A stretch of DNA of 15,287 bases from positions 1 through 15,287 of the forward strand of contig JAZSQZ010000038.1 in NCBI GenBank assembly GCA_045538175.1. The letters are read 5' to 3'. The notes below the pieces were generated by a model. It was not told the origin of the DNA and searched no databases. It worked only from the letters and a program-made list of their open reading frames with translations. Source of the DNA: JAZSQZ01 sp045538175. GTDB lineage: Bacteria > Bacillota > Clostridia > Christensenellales > UBA1242. Positions within the stretch are counted from its first letter, which is position 1, and each line of letters starts with the position of its first letter. The translations under genes and the position numbers were made by a program. Shown piece by piece: positions 9,201 to 15,100 of this stretch.

Positions 9201-12056
9201 AATACCCTTTTTGAAGTATATTTCACTCTTATCAATATCAAGCGCTGTAAGACCTGTAACAGTTTCTGGGTCTGATAAGACGATATAAACTGTTGAAGTT
9301 TTTATAGTGCCAAGTTCGTTAAGTTGTGCAGAAATATAGATAATTTGTGGATAACTTGTAATTGATTTTACAGCCTCTTCATTAACTGTAAACCAATATG
9401 TATTTGTAACAACATCATATTTTTGATTGAATATTGTGTTGTTTGTAAATCCATTAACTTTTACAACAAATTCGCCATAATCTTTAAATCTATAAGTTGC
9501 TTTTTCGTCTTTTTCGTTTACATTGATACTAAATGAACTGTTGCAGTCATCAGTATAAAGCAATTCGTCAACTTTGTTTTCATAGTTTAATTTTAATGGG
9601 TTGTAAATTGTTGCTTTAGAGATTTGAGTTGAATAATTGTTTGGAATATAAGTTGAGCATTCAAATTTTTTGGTTATTACTGAGTTGTCGTAATTTATCA
9701 TTTCAACTGTTACACGATAAATTCTGCCAACTGCAGCATCATTATAAAACTCGAAGAATAAGTTTTCGCTATCAAAGATAAAGTTTTCGTCACTGTAGAT
9801 ACCACGGCTACCAAGTGCAACTTCTCTGTATGGAAGAATTGTAACATCTTCAACAGTGTAATTTAATTCTTTATACTTTGCTGTTGTTGGGTCTGTTGTA
9901 AGTACAACATAAATAGGTGTGCCAAGCACTGATGTTACCTTTGATAATGAATTGTTTTCATTTTCATAATAACCAATACCAGCTTCTCTATCTGTTGTTT
10001 GTAAATTAACCTTAAAGTTCTCAATTGGGTTGTAGACATTAACCTTGATTGTATAGTGCTTATTTAATGTAATTGCACCCAAATATACTTCTGTTGAACC
10101 AATAGCAATCGGTTTTAAGGTCAAAATTCCGTCTGCAAGCGAAATATCTACTATTTTGGAATCTTTACAAGCAGCCGTTAAACCTGTTATATCAGCCCCT
10201 GTTGGACCAACACCAATGGCAACTTCTAACTCATTTGTATTAAGATTATCGATGTTGATTTCGATATCACCATTCAATTTATCTTGGTCAAATTCGCCTT
10301 CATAATCAACAACAATAGGATTGCCACCTGCATCATATTCGTTTAATGAATATGTGTAAGTGTTGATTGTTTCGATACCTTGAGTTATTGTTGCAACAAC
10401 ATTTGCTGTTGCCTTCATTGCGTCTACTTCTTCGTCGGTTACACCGTCAAACTTATCTAAAACAGAGTTTGGTCTGTATGCTGAAACTTTAAATACATAA
10501 ACTTCGCCAATTGAAACAAAAACAGAATTTGCTTTAATTGTAAAGGTTGTGTTGTTGTTAAATACTGTATATTCGTCATCAGCATTTATAAGATAATTGA
10601 CTGTGCCTTTATCGTCTGTTAAACGGAAGAATTGATTGTATGTTTTTGTAATATCAATCAAATCATCACCGTCTTTTTTAAAGACCGATAAAATAAACTT
10701 TGAGTTTTCTTCTGTAATATTTAATGGGTTTGCAACTGCAACTTTAATTTTTGTGTTGTTTGTTGCGTCTGTTTTGTAAACCTTTAAGTCATAATCGCCA
10801 TCGGATAAAATAGTTGTATCGTTTATGCTAAAAGTTTTGATAAATGTTTCACAAACAAGTTTTTGTGTTTTTGCGATTGGATAACCATCAACAATAAAGT
10901 CTTTGTAACCAATCTTATAATTTAGTTTATAAATGTCGTCTGCATAGTTACCATCGGTTGTTGACCTTGTTGCAGTAACTGTAAAGGCGTAATACTTATA
11001 TCCATCTAAATCTTCGTGATAATTGCTTGTACCACCATTGAAAATATTATTTTCAACAACGAATACAGGAATGTTTAACAAATCAGTTGGATATTCGACT
11101 GAAATAACTTCGTCTGTTTTTACCTTTAAGATAACATTTGTTGCGTTAATTTTGTCAATGTTTTTAATTAAAGTTTTTACTGTAGCATCTGTTACAGTTA
11201 TTTTTTCCAATTTTTCAATCTCTTCTGGAGTTGGTTCGCTAGGCAAAGTAATTTCTGCTAAATCGTTTGCAACATATAAAGAGATATCACTTGGATTGAT
11301 TTTGTTAAATAGTTTTACTTCAACCGGGTTTGAGCAATATATATCTTCTACAACTGTTCCGTCGTGATAATATGCTTTTGAGTTATCAATTCTTGCTTGA
11401 ACCTTAACTGAAGTGATTTCTGTGTTACTGTTTAAAATTGTGACAAGTCCTGTTTTTGCGTTTATGTATAACTCGCTCATATTTGGACTGCCTTCAATTT
11501 CTACGCCACCGATTGTGTAAGAAACAATTGCGTATCTAATTGTTCTTTGATTACTGTCGGTAGGATAAATATTTAGGTATTTGTTGTGGTCAATGTTAAG
11601 CGTTGCACCGTATTCACGAACCAAACCAAATTTTAAGTTGTCTTTAAACTCGATTTGTGATGCAAGTCTTACAACATTGATTTTAAGTGTAGTACTCTTA
11701 CCTCCTTCACTAGTATAAATGGTTAAGGTGGTAGATCCAGGGGCAGAAGCTGTTATAACTTTCTTAACCCCTTTATCTATCATCTCATTATTACTGTTAA
11801 TCTTGATAATTTCGTTACTCATTGAGAACATTGGAATATAGTTGAAATCTCCAGGAGCATTTTCCATTGTAATGGTTAGCTCGGCAGACTCGACAATATT
11901 GTCACCAAGATACAAGGTAATACTACCATCTTCTTCCCTTTCTAAATCGGTAGAAACAGAGATGGAAAGATTAGCGTACTTGTCGCCGCATCCCACCAGG
12001 ACCCCACAGAATCCCGCTATTATTAAAACAAATAAAATACTGAATAATCTTTTCAT
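1..12056 (-). CDS. Giant modular lipoprotein with Ig-like and GLUG beta-helix modules (3' end outside window)
   Basis: The start at 12056 is supported by AGGTGA 6 bases upstream and by a lipoprotein signal peptide. I translated the frame line by line to the left edge: 4,018 codons, no stop and no sign of a frameshift, so the full protein exceeds 4,000 residues. In order: signal peptide and lipidated Cys23; Ig-like region to about residue 1077; GLUG module 1 (1078-1579); charged linker and Ig-like spacer (1580-2467); GLUG module 2 (2468-2870); short spacer (about 219 residues); GLUG module 3 (from 3090 to about 3670); spacer; start of module 4 (from 3947, truncated). The protein is probably membrane-anchored by lipid and exposed outside the cell. 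No catalytic motif was seen. By analogy with other GLUG/Ig-repeat proteins it may act in adhesion or surface contact, which is inference. It lies downstream of another giant GLUG protein on the same strand. Confidence 0.95.
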   Translation of the reverse strand, partial: MKRLFSILFVLIIAGFCGVLVGCGDKYANLSISVSTDLEREEDGSITLYLGDNIVESAELTITMENAPGDFNYIPMFSMSNEIIKINSNNEMIDKGVKKVITASAPGSTTLTIYTSEGGKSTTLKINVVRLASQIEFKDNLKFGLVREYGATLNIDHNKYLNIYPTDSNQRTIRYAIVSYTIGGVEIEGSPNMSELYINAKTGLVTILNSNTEITSVKVQARIDNSKAYYHDGTVVEDIYCSNPVEVKLFNKINPSDISLYVANDLAEITLPSEPTPEEIEKLEKITVTDATVKTLIKNIDKINATNVILKVKTDEVISVEYPTDLLNIPVFVVENNIFNGGTSNYHEDLDGYKYYAFTVTATRSTTDGNYADDIYKLNYKIGYKDFIVDGYPIAKTQKLVCETFIKTFSINDTTILSDGDYDLKVYKTDATNNTKIKVAVANPLNITEENSKFILSVFKKDGDDLIDITKTYNQFFRLTDDKGTVNYLINADDEYTVFNNNTTFTIKANSVFVSIGEVYVFKVSAYRPNSVLDKFDGVTDEEVDAMKATANVVATITQGIETINTYTYSLNEYDAGGNPIVVDYEGEFDQDKLNGDIEINIDNLNTNELEVAIGVGPTGADITGLTAACKDSKIVDISLADGILTLKPIAIGSTEVYLGAITLNKHYTIKVNVYNPIENFKVNLQTTDREAGIGYYENENNSLSKVTSVLGTPIYVVLTTDPTTAKYKELNYTVEDVTILPYREVALGSRGIYSDENFIFDSENLFFEFYNDAAVGRIYRVTVEMINYDNSVITKKFECSTYIPNNYSTQISKATIYNPLKLNYENKVDELLYTDDCNSSFSINVNEKDEKATYRFKDYGEFVVKVNGFTNNTIFNQKYDVVTNTYWFTVNEEAVKSITSYPQIIYISAQLNELGTIKTSTVYIVLSDPETVTGLTALDIDKSEIYFKKGITEDKTVSIMVNPSTSLNKDIYVRQYVLDRSTGNYVDVTDAEETSRVCTVNIAGTMSSTQYIYKYNISTMSDRLKAGNAVLVFMPKDKVNFLDEFTTLNAGNVDDVIDIWYDCLVITIQSSDGTRENPYHVSSLYELKEIGQNETTLSKFYVLTANITVADNWTPIGLDQSVGFSGGLNGVYSFYYIKDQTVKTYRYSITNLNYTHKDSLLSSFGLFSKIDAGGEITNLDLTYSYINANFIYYEDGKQFSFGGVAGVNKGTILDTKVTFSNTSIVLENTTRFGGIAGVNEGIIENRDTKYSGVFGALNIDIKSSSEGALIYIGGIAGENKNLIKGSLTAPSETPTLTYGSAGFDCSAIIKVEVNDASKSLGVPAVGGAVGYNSLATIQNISIQATVDAPELNNVGGVVGNCFNAGGVALATIVENSYFCGKVVGNENVGGVVGKAEGADDCEVEIKYSSAENYHDSANKERTFIIGQTYVGGVIGWARYTEVDYCYAVSYFEEDDTFDIFIQNENGGGLIGGAQRTKVRYSAVIMNIKVQGAPSKVGAFINALDANVDCEYFFVRGISSNPGSVKPISAGTIGQANYYSTFDGATTNAVTAGDTNWDFTNPDIPYLKNEFGKPLFAIAPLTVTAEIKDNNDGVLDKINEGRENEKEIAYKEGYISNSDKGDKRSAIVFLHTFEEGSYTQAEIVKMEEELKRYNTIDIDKLAILTVQPLTNKSARLTIKSSNPEVAYVNANGSILLKKEGEVTITVGSKLNSEKYNTTLYLIIRKGVSEFILSESSNITTENDIMIKEDSIEILKSSTKSLFVGTTYEVLLEDFDSLKYKEIESIVDGLDGRTAFGTRYIVTVDSFNDAIIGSTDVIANLSGLFTINGLAWDYYEDGLSKYYFVDILYGSTTSINPINATGDNPCIIQAIPYLTVRYVAANGASSTRNIFLYDCEKEFSIKIIKGAEAITFTNDGVELPQLYTLKLVVNMDTNYEEDQILLTNFDEYTREGYEHRLQIVNGLQNYTYDSKGNVVRVSAEFTINYLNKEVMLTENQVYTLKFMALSNPKVKNSYTFTYTPQGILDVGYNIYSKIGDYKNNNGSDTRIIYNGQTALLSVEVYPYFSNFDSMEILYSTAVDNTMSIQQYKYDVENSSFSDYIEGGAVYDKNVGLSVNKATGADTFKDNDNGVYSYSKVYFFGILVGSDVPDYTDFTIRVKFYKQGEQVEPYDSKFEFTAVSQPTISLAFEDKTLLDAGGVYNLPLGTENIMEVNLRNYVGEIEWTITSPTGYPLNKAQTLAFTPQLVNGKYVVTVGELEDSSAYLDLIGHTFNIKATIYKDDFVSTHDINFQVTLFTIQSILVEGVSNDYLSVPVYSTTPLGVEIKYYVSPSIAEWYLDWRAQYNTTYTSLYGYPLASTFSDFVNQLTVAINKEAIWYAVSNVTGNYEKLIKGQSYSDELFEVSDYMGEYALYGYRTDITTQMKAVIPLSYKDGVPGRVIYQGDPPVIKDGFSEKISFEHSFNMIFVYKTGLINAIPIATQDDFASMEEGKDYRLINDILLDDFTPISTKIASFDGNNYTIYVTGFDFAASYAGAANLGLFDTVDQDTTLYNVKVCYTEKVTASEVAGETVLTPSPNPLTVSLRQATHVYFGGVAITNNGSITNATVFGKINIDVNVNEESGVAIAETLNGGIVATNNGYITNSKVANFEFAGYGNTAGVVGVNNKIVTATYTNELKLVNKSTNFTGGFVYENSEGALIESCYVQGQRLASDLGIRNQGAGVQASGQVGGFVYENAGTIQNCYANISLASSSFLAGFAFIGQGTGVINNCYSICKRLGNNNATDSPFSGGTSGTSVEFTGAITNSYYFSEGWANFTGEQAKPLTADEFATSSVFVAYDMATDTSKGVYVDGSGEYQYANGYTWMMVAGKPELVATAVETASQMKYAGKSKVYSDISAVFPFEGSDTTINMGDSLIEIALEDDTVLQLHYDYEHIINSKQVIFEKTAIDPAEYPDYNIKEEAGGGYYIWVQNGTPVPDEGEIYEYFIYQNGEVGPNEGIFFDSNGKFANGTSVEEYGTLKNIHYLVTKAVYKNEELEVSLDKENNYRANDTITCYYTPDASKITKIVYQTCESAQYYYTDFVDGKSEMYGSITNPYLIYDYNSFSVYLSSNAKTGVYFRFVRDIDLDYKTPPTMYSTFNGIIQGNFMTVENIHITYLSSEETPSDGFGLFAEIVATSQDTSVSNLTLEVGEVSSSSHNYVGALAGKVSTGDVGNTRKVLFSNITVKSTEEDNGFVLGKNYVGGLIGYAIGNTQLKAIHSSIWVNATRDFYQRKNQYYLYQTISLSDLNTVYEVLSENKTVRELAMETLGIAGAVNDNVLVERYNEYVRNNVSYAGGIVGVLDTNSLYNHSMEEYNANGLTVDGKAVAVGVTVGGVIGYIGENAKVRDLKVVLQASGQYVGAVAYAGGIVGENRGKIISSSIQYADEKKYEYGKLDEEDEYFRALNGTSVIATGGLVGLNIGSNGNNGIIENSTARVNVRNNYTLIGGGAVGRMIGGSLNGVIATGSVRARNILGGLVGTVNDRLSVAYTPQNNYGFIHGNPQLLLLPAVGSDRAFFKNCIAANNWIMDDYKYLDSTTRLVAGFIGLEAFKNYEPTAGAYYSDFGSSENQRNFFGNTLFKTSTDVVAKYIPAMFGGPECDVYGIDQNTNSFKSIESAGAQMVYPYPGNKLYIETPEEFTCTVSPAEKTNLGSAERDEILTYTTADGWTINYGGAIATPELIIGEGLGVTVSKGSETYTYTVGEIYNGMPTKTIAKVVCYAEGEPLAITKVVVNIRSAINTAKWTVTKTYDVLTNKINIGEHNLVEGASYVSTLGSFSTKPVYVNDVYIALGRRLPDKSVVKEIIINSVKNENSENVLSSVQVVYEYAVEGNEFVTERRRIEGAGYTYTLSINSKAVAYRYLTEDYWNIPENFYENIQASTTYFPEVNLYLNVKKWEDFAATSFARGTGIEPDPFIIETPEQFAYMINTVNSGAHTGRFYRLVKDIDLSGKYRTPIGTTEQRFNGVFDASYEEIVGGDPVTKTK
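219..1044 (-). other. Beta-rich spacer between modules 3 and 4
   Basis: About 275 residues containing alternating strands (SKGSETYTYTVGEIYNG, TKTIAKVVCYAEGEP, KWTVTKTYDVLTNKINIG) and a Tyr-rich part before FPEVNLYLNVKKWEDFAA. It is similar in style to the other spacers. No named domain. Confidence 0.45.
1045..2789 (-). other. GLUG beta-helix module 3
   Basis: From residue 3090. The cap (2559-2789) reads NPYLIYDYNSF, GVYFRFVRDIDL, YKTPPT, STFNGIIQGNFMTVENI and FGLFAEI. The repeats include YVGALAGK, YVGGLIGYA, YAGGIVGV, VGGVIGYIG, AGGIVGENRGKIISS, GGLVGLNIG (followed by GIIENSTARV), GGGAVGRMIGG and LGGLVGTV (near 1524). The closing region is longer and less regular than in modules 1 and 2; its left border at about 1045 (PYPGNKLYIETPEEF) is approximate. 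Confidence 0.75.
2790..3446 (-). other. Spacer between modules 2 and 3
   Basis: About 219 residues, beta-rich and acidic. It includes a Gly/Tyr segment (AGGGYYIWVQNGTPVPDEG) and a region with GTLKNIHYLVTKAVYKN. No recognised domain. It passes straight into the cap of module 3. Confidence 0.45.
3447..4655 (-). other. GLUG beta-helix module 2 (more diverged repeats)
   Basis: Residues about 2468-2870. The cap (4443-4655) reads GLINAIPIATQDDFASM, KDYRLINDILL, FTPIS, FDGNNYTI and NLGLFDTV. FDGNNYTI at 4503-4526 is the textbook FDGxxxTI strand of this family. The repeats have shifted cores (GGVAITNNGSITN, GGIVATNNGYITN, GGFVYENSEGALIESCY, GGFVYENAGTIQNCY, GVINNCYS), several with Cys at the same register. 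The closing segment includes NSYYFSEGWANF, ANGYTWMMVAGKPELV. Confidence 0.78.
4656..6884 (-). other. Beta-rich spacer between modules 1 and 2
   Basis: About 743 residues of alternating hydrophobic strands with many Tyr, Asp and Asn and no GLUG repeats. Recurrent stretches such as YTDFTIRVKFYKQGEQVEP, HTFNIKATIYKDDFVS and NGVYSYSKVYFF look like successive Ig-like or related beta-sandwich domains. I cannot assign individual domain borders or families. No enzymatic motif was seen. Confidence 0.5.
6885..7082 (-). other. BIG2-like domain after module 1
   Basis: Residues 1659-1724. This is the clearest BIG2 signature in the window: LTIKSSNPEVAYVNANGSI (SSNPEVAxVxxxG), then LLKKEGEVTITVGSK, then a closing YNTTLYLIIR strand. 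Confidence 0.75.
7083..7320 (-). other. Charged, probably helical linker after module 1
   Basis: About 79 residues that differ from the rest of the protein: rich in Glu, Lys, Asp and Arg (DKINEGRENEKEIAYKEG, then SDKGDKRSAIV, then TQAEIVKMEEELKRYN). The last part looks like a helix-forming segment. It sits between the closing segment of module 1 and a BIG2-like domain. It may act as a hinge or a stiff spacer; no known domain is recognised. Confidence 0.5.
7321..8825 (-). other. GLUG beta-helix module 1 (cap, 8 repeats, closing segment)
   Basis: Residues about 1078-1579. The cap (8553-8825) reads NPYHVSSLYELKEIG, FYVLTANITV, NWTPIG, GGLNGVYS and finally FGLFSKID. Eight repeats follow with cores FGGVAG, FGGIAG, IGGIAG, VGGAVG, VGGVVG, VGGVVG, VGGVIG and GGLIGG. 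The closing segment carries YYSTFDGATT, then NWDFTNPDIPYLKNEFG. The cap, GLUG repeats and W...PYL close are typical of GLUG-motif proteins. The likely fold is a right-handed beta-helix. Confidence 0.8.
8826..11669 (-). other. N-terminal Ig-like spacer region
   Basis: This stretch of about 950 residues is dominated by alternating beta-strand patterns with no GLUG repeats. A recurring NP[LIV] junction motif appears at 11325-11330 (CSNPVEV), 10725-10730 (VANPLNI), 10026-10031 (YNPIENF) and 9597-9602 (YNPLKLN), spaced 200, 233 and 143 residues, as expected at starts of tandem Ig-like units. The unit ending at the third junction (10026-10181: KDSKIVDISLADGILTL, then IAIGSTEVYLG, then YTIKVNVYNP) is the best BIG2 match here. 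The other units are too diverged for me to name. Confidence 0.6.
11670..11861 (-). other. BIG2/Ig-like domain near the N-terminus
   Basis: The pattern FSMSNEIIKINSNNEMIDK, then KKVITASAPGSTTLTIYT, then KSTTLKINVV follows the bacterial Ig-like (BIG2) order: a 'state is this' strand, a turn with small residues, a GSTTLTI strand and a final alternating strand. It directly follows the lipidated N-terminus and probably works as a spacer. Confidence 0.6.
11991..12056 (-). other. Lipoprotein signal peptide with lipobox
   Basis: Residues 1-22 carry the positive KR at 2-3, a hydrophobic core (LFSILFVLIIAGF), and the lipobox L20-V21-G22 before Cys23, with GDKYAN following. This is a standard signal peptidase II site. 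Cys23 would be lipidated and would tether the mature protein to the outer face of the cytoplasmic membrane. Confidence 0.92.
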
Positions 12057-12062
12057 CTCTTT

Positions 12063-12070
12063 TCACCTCT
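12063..12070 (-). promoter_or_regulatory. Ribosome binding site of the giant lipoprotein gene
   Basis: Minus-strand AGAGGTGA, with core AGGTGA ending 6 bases before the ATG at 12054-12056. It matches the anti-Shine-Dalgarno consensus well and fixes the start together with the signal peptide that follows. Confidence 0.85.
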
Positions 12071-12085
12071 AAAAAGTTAAAAAGT
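12070..12085 (-). repeat. Tandem 8-bp direct repeat in the presumed leader
   Basis: Minus-strand ACTTTTTA occurs twice back to back (plus-strand taaaaagt at 12070-12077 and 12078-12085), between the candidate -10 box and the ribosome binding site. It may be chance in AT-rich DNA, or a slippage-prone spot. Confidence 0.6.
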
Positions 12086-12098
12086 TTTTGTTTTTTAT

Positions 12099-12104
12099 AT
12101 TATA
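12099..12104 (-). promoter_or_regulatory. Candidate -10 box (TATAAT) for the giant lipoprotein gene
   Basis: On the minus strand GGTGG is followed by a perfect TATAAT at 12099-12104, 42 bases upstream of the ATG. At the expected -35 distance only weak matches occur (TTAGGA or TAGGAA). The DNA is AT-rich, so chance occurrence is a real possibility. If used, transcription would start near 12092, giving a leader of about 36 bases. Confidence 0.45.
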
Positions 12105-12149
12105 CCACCAAAATAATTTTATTCCTAAAACTATTCCCATATTTTTTTA

Positions 12150-15100
12150 TTAGTTACCAACATACAATTGTTTTACACACCATGCAATAGCCCAAGCAGC
12201 ACAGGTTTGTTGGAATTCCTTACCTGTCCAACCACCCCACAAACTATCTGTAGCATGTCCTTTCTTTGAAAATTGGCCACCTTTTTTAGGCATAGCACCA
12301 ATAACTGTATCTATGATTGCATAACAATCACCATCTTTGTTAGGGCCGCTTAATGGATAATCACTTACATCAATAAGAGAGTCACCTTTTGCATATACGG
12401 TTATATTACCACCACCAGCAATATAACCAGCATACTCAACCCAAACACCATATGCATAAACTTCTGCATCCATACCAATATCTTTAGTATAATAAAAGTT
12501 GTGTGTATATTTTAAGGTTGTACCTTTTATTGTACCTGTATTTGTACCATAAGCTGTACCAGCAATACCATAACCAATAATACCACCAGCACAACCAGAA
12601 TAATTAGGTGGAGATATATAGTCTGATATATAGAAATCAATTGCAAAGATAAGATTATCATTAGTAAGACCTGCTATCATAACACCAAGTGTGTTTAAGT
12701 TGCCCCATTTTTCACCTGAAGGAGTAGCAGTCAATTCATCGTGGAAGCCACTGATATCAACTTGTGCTGAAACCGGACCACTGTTCATAAGTGGTGCACT
12801 TGAACTACCACCGGTAAAGTTTTCGCTATAACCAATTATACCACCTGCAAATGTATCTACATAAGGATCAAGTACATTTGTAGCAGTAACTGTTCCAGAG
12901 TTTTCTGAATTTGTTATAGTTGCTTTCTTTGAGTATCCAATTATACCACCTGCACAAACACTTTGTGTGTCATGAGATGTGGTAATTGCTCCAGTGTTAA
13001 GAGCATATTGTACAGTTGCCGTATCGCTTGAATCGTCACATCCAATAAATCCACCTGCATATTTTGCTGACCTTACGTTACCATTATTACCTGCAGAGAC
13101 AGAACTACTTCCTTTAATTGTTATCTTTTTATTGGTATAAGCAATAAATCCACCTGCATAATTTCCACTTGTTTGTACATTTCCACTATTTGAAGATTGT
13201 GTGCTGCCAAATTCAGTTATTTCAACTTCTTGGCTATTTGATTTTCCTATCAAACCACCTGCATTTGTACCCGCAATGATATTGCCTGTATTAGTGCAAC
13301 CTTCAAGTTTTGCTTTTGCACCATCAACATAACCAATTATACCACCTACATTTGTAACATCAGCAGAACCTATAGCAGCACTGTTTATACATTCTTGAAT
13401 TGTTGAAGCAGAACTACCTGCTGTTTTACCAATAATACCACCTAAATAATAATCAATATCACCACTTACTCTTGCACCGTTTTCGCATGTTTTTACTGTT
13501 GATTTTTGTGCTACACCTGTAATGCCACCATAAGCATCAGGACTAGAAGTTGAATCTATTGTAACAATTCCTGCTGTCTTTATGTTTGCGATTGTACTAT
13601 TGTCTATAATACCTGCAACACCACCAATGTTGTCACCTTTCATAAATAAGTTGATTGAAATTGTAACTTGTGTTGGGGATGTAATCGTACCTGATGACAT
13701 CTTACCTACGATACCACCACAAGTTTTTGCTTCGATAGATACGTTAGAAATATTAAATGGTTGTTTAATTGTTGCTGTGGTTGACAATAATCCACACAAT
13801 CCACCAGCATATCCATTTTGTCCACTGCCTGAATTGTTAGAAATAATACTACCACTATTCATTGTAATAGTTGCTTCAATTGTAATTGAACTATTTAACC
13901 TTCCAGCAATTGCACCTGAAGCTGGCATATTTGAATCACTTGTATCACCATTCTTTGCGTTGATTGCTGAACCTACATTGATTGCTGAACCTTCGGCAAT
14001 TTTAACTGTACCATTTGCATAACCTACAATACCACCTGAGTTTCTCTTTGATTGAACATTTCCTGTTATTGAGCTAGACATGTAGATTGTTAAGTCATTG
14101 TTTGCATAACCTACAATACCACCTGATGACATTGAATTTGTTCCACCAACTCTGTTTGATGAATCACCTGCAACTTGTTGATTTCCAGCGTGATATCCAA
14201 CAACACCACCAGAAACTGAAGAGCCGTTTGTTGTCGATGTTGTTGCAGCAGATGTAACAGTTGCACTATTCTTACCAATAACAACTTTAGAATTGTCACC
14301 ACTTGCAACGTATGCAACAATACCACCTGCATAACTTATGTTGCTTACAGCATTTGCTGTTATTGTACCTTCGTTTTGTATTGTGTTCTTTTGTGCAATA
14401 CCAACTGATGCGCCACTAAGATAACCAACAATACCACCTGCAAACTTACTACCGGTGACTGTTCCTGTAGAAGCATTCTTTATAGTACCTAAAGCACCAT
14501 CAACATCACCACTAGCATAGCCGACAATACCACCTACATAATTTGCATTTGATCCTGTACCAGAAACAACGCCTTCGTTTGTTGCTTGAGAAATTTTTGA
14601 TTCACTTGAAATATATCCAGCAACACCACCTACATAGCTACCACTTGTATTGTTAGAAGTTACTGAGCCTTTGTTTATTGCTGAGACAATTACGCCTTTT
14701 TCCAAATATCCAACAATACCACCAACACAAGGCTTTCCAGCTGTTGCTTCAACAGCAGCATGGTTAATAATTTTACTACCTATAAATATGTTATTTGAAT
14801 CACTTGATATATCGGCATAACCAATAAGACCGCCAACACGAGCATCTGTTTCTGTACTTGAAATCTTTGCAACAGATGGTGTACCTTCTGTTCCATTTGC
14901 TGAACCAGCAGCATTACCTGCTGATATATTTATTTCAGCATTTGATTGAATGTGACCGACAATACCACCTGCATAAAGACCTGTAACATTACCTGTGTTA
15001 CCAAAAGTTTTTATAACTGTGCCACCATCACCTGTACTATAGTATTTACCGACAATACCACCTGCACAAGATGATGCATTTGCTCTACCTTTAACTTCTA

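Larger units (their letters stand above)
12057..12149 (-). other. Intergenic region between the two giant genes
   Basis: This is a 93-base AT-rich gap. It begins with TAACTAATAA, which puts an extra out-of-frame stop next to the true one, then A-rich sequence. It holds a perfect -10 hexamer, a tandem 8-base repeat and the ribosome binding site of the downstream gene. I see no GC-rich stem followed by a T run, so there is no convincing intrinsic terminator, and read-through from the upstream gene is possible. Confidence 0.8.

Noticed and set aside
11023..11367. Plus-strand open frame of 114 codons
   Set aside because: It is antisense to the continuous lipoprotein frame, with no supporting start signal or recognisable product.
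1..12056. Frameshift or split of the giant lipoprotein into several genes
   Set aside because: Translating through the whole stretch in one frame gave coherent domain sequence everywhere with no stop, and I saw no internal signal peptide that would mark a new gene.
12110..12149. Rho-independent terminator after the upstream gene
   Set aside because: There are only A/T runs and a weak AAAATTATTTT palindrome, with no GC-rich stem and T tract.
13582..14022. Plus-strand open frame of 146 codons
   Set aside because: It lies wholly antisense to the GLUG array. GGT-rich repeats read backwards give ACC/AAT words without stops. It has no ribosome binding site and a Pro/Ile-rich product that mirrors the repeats.
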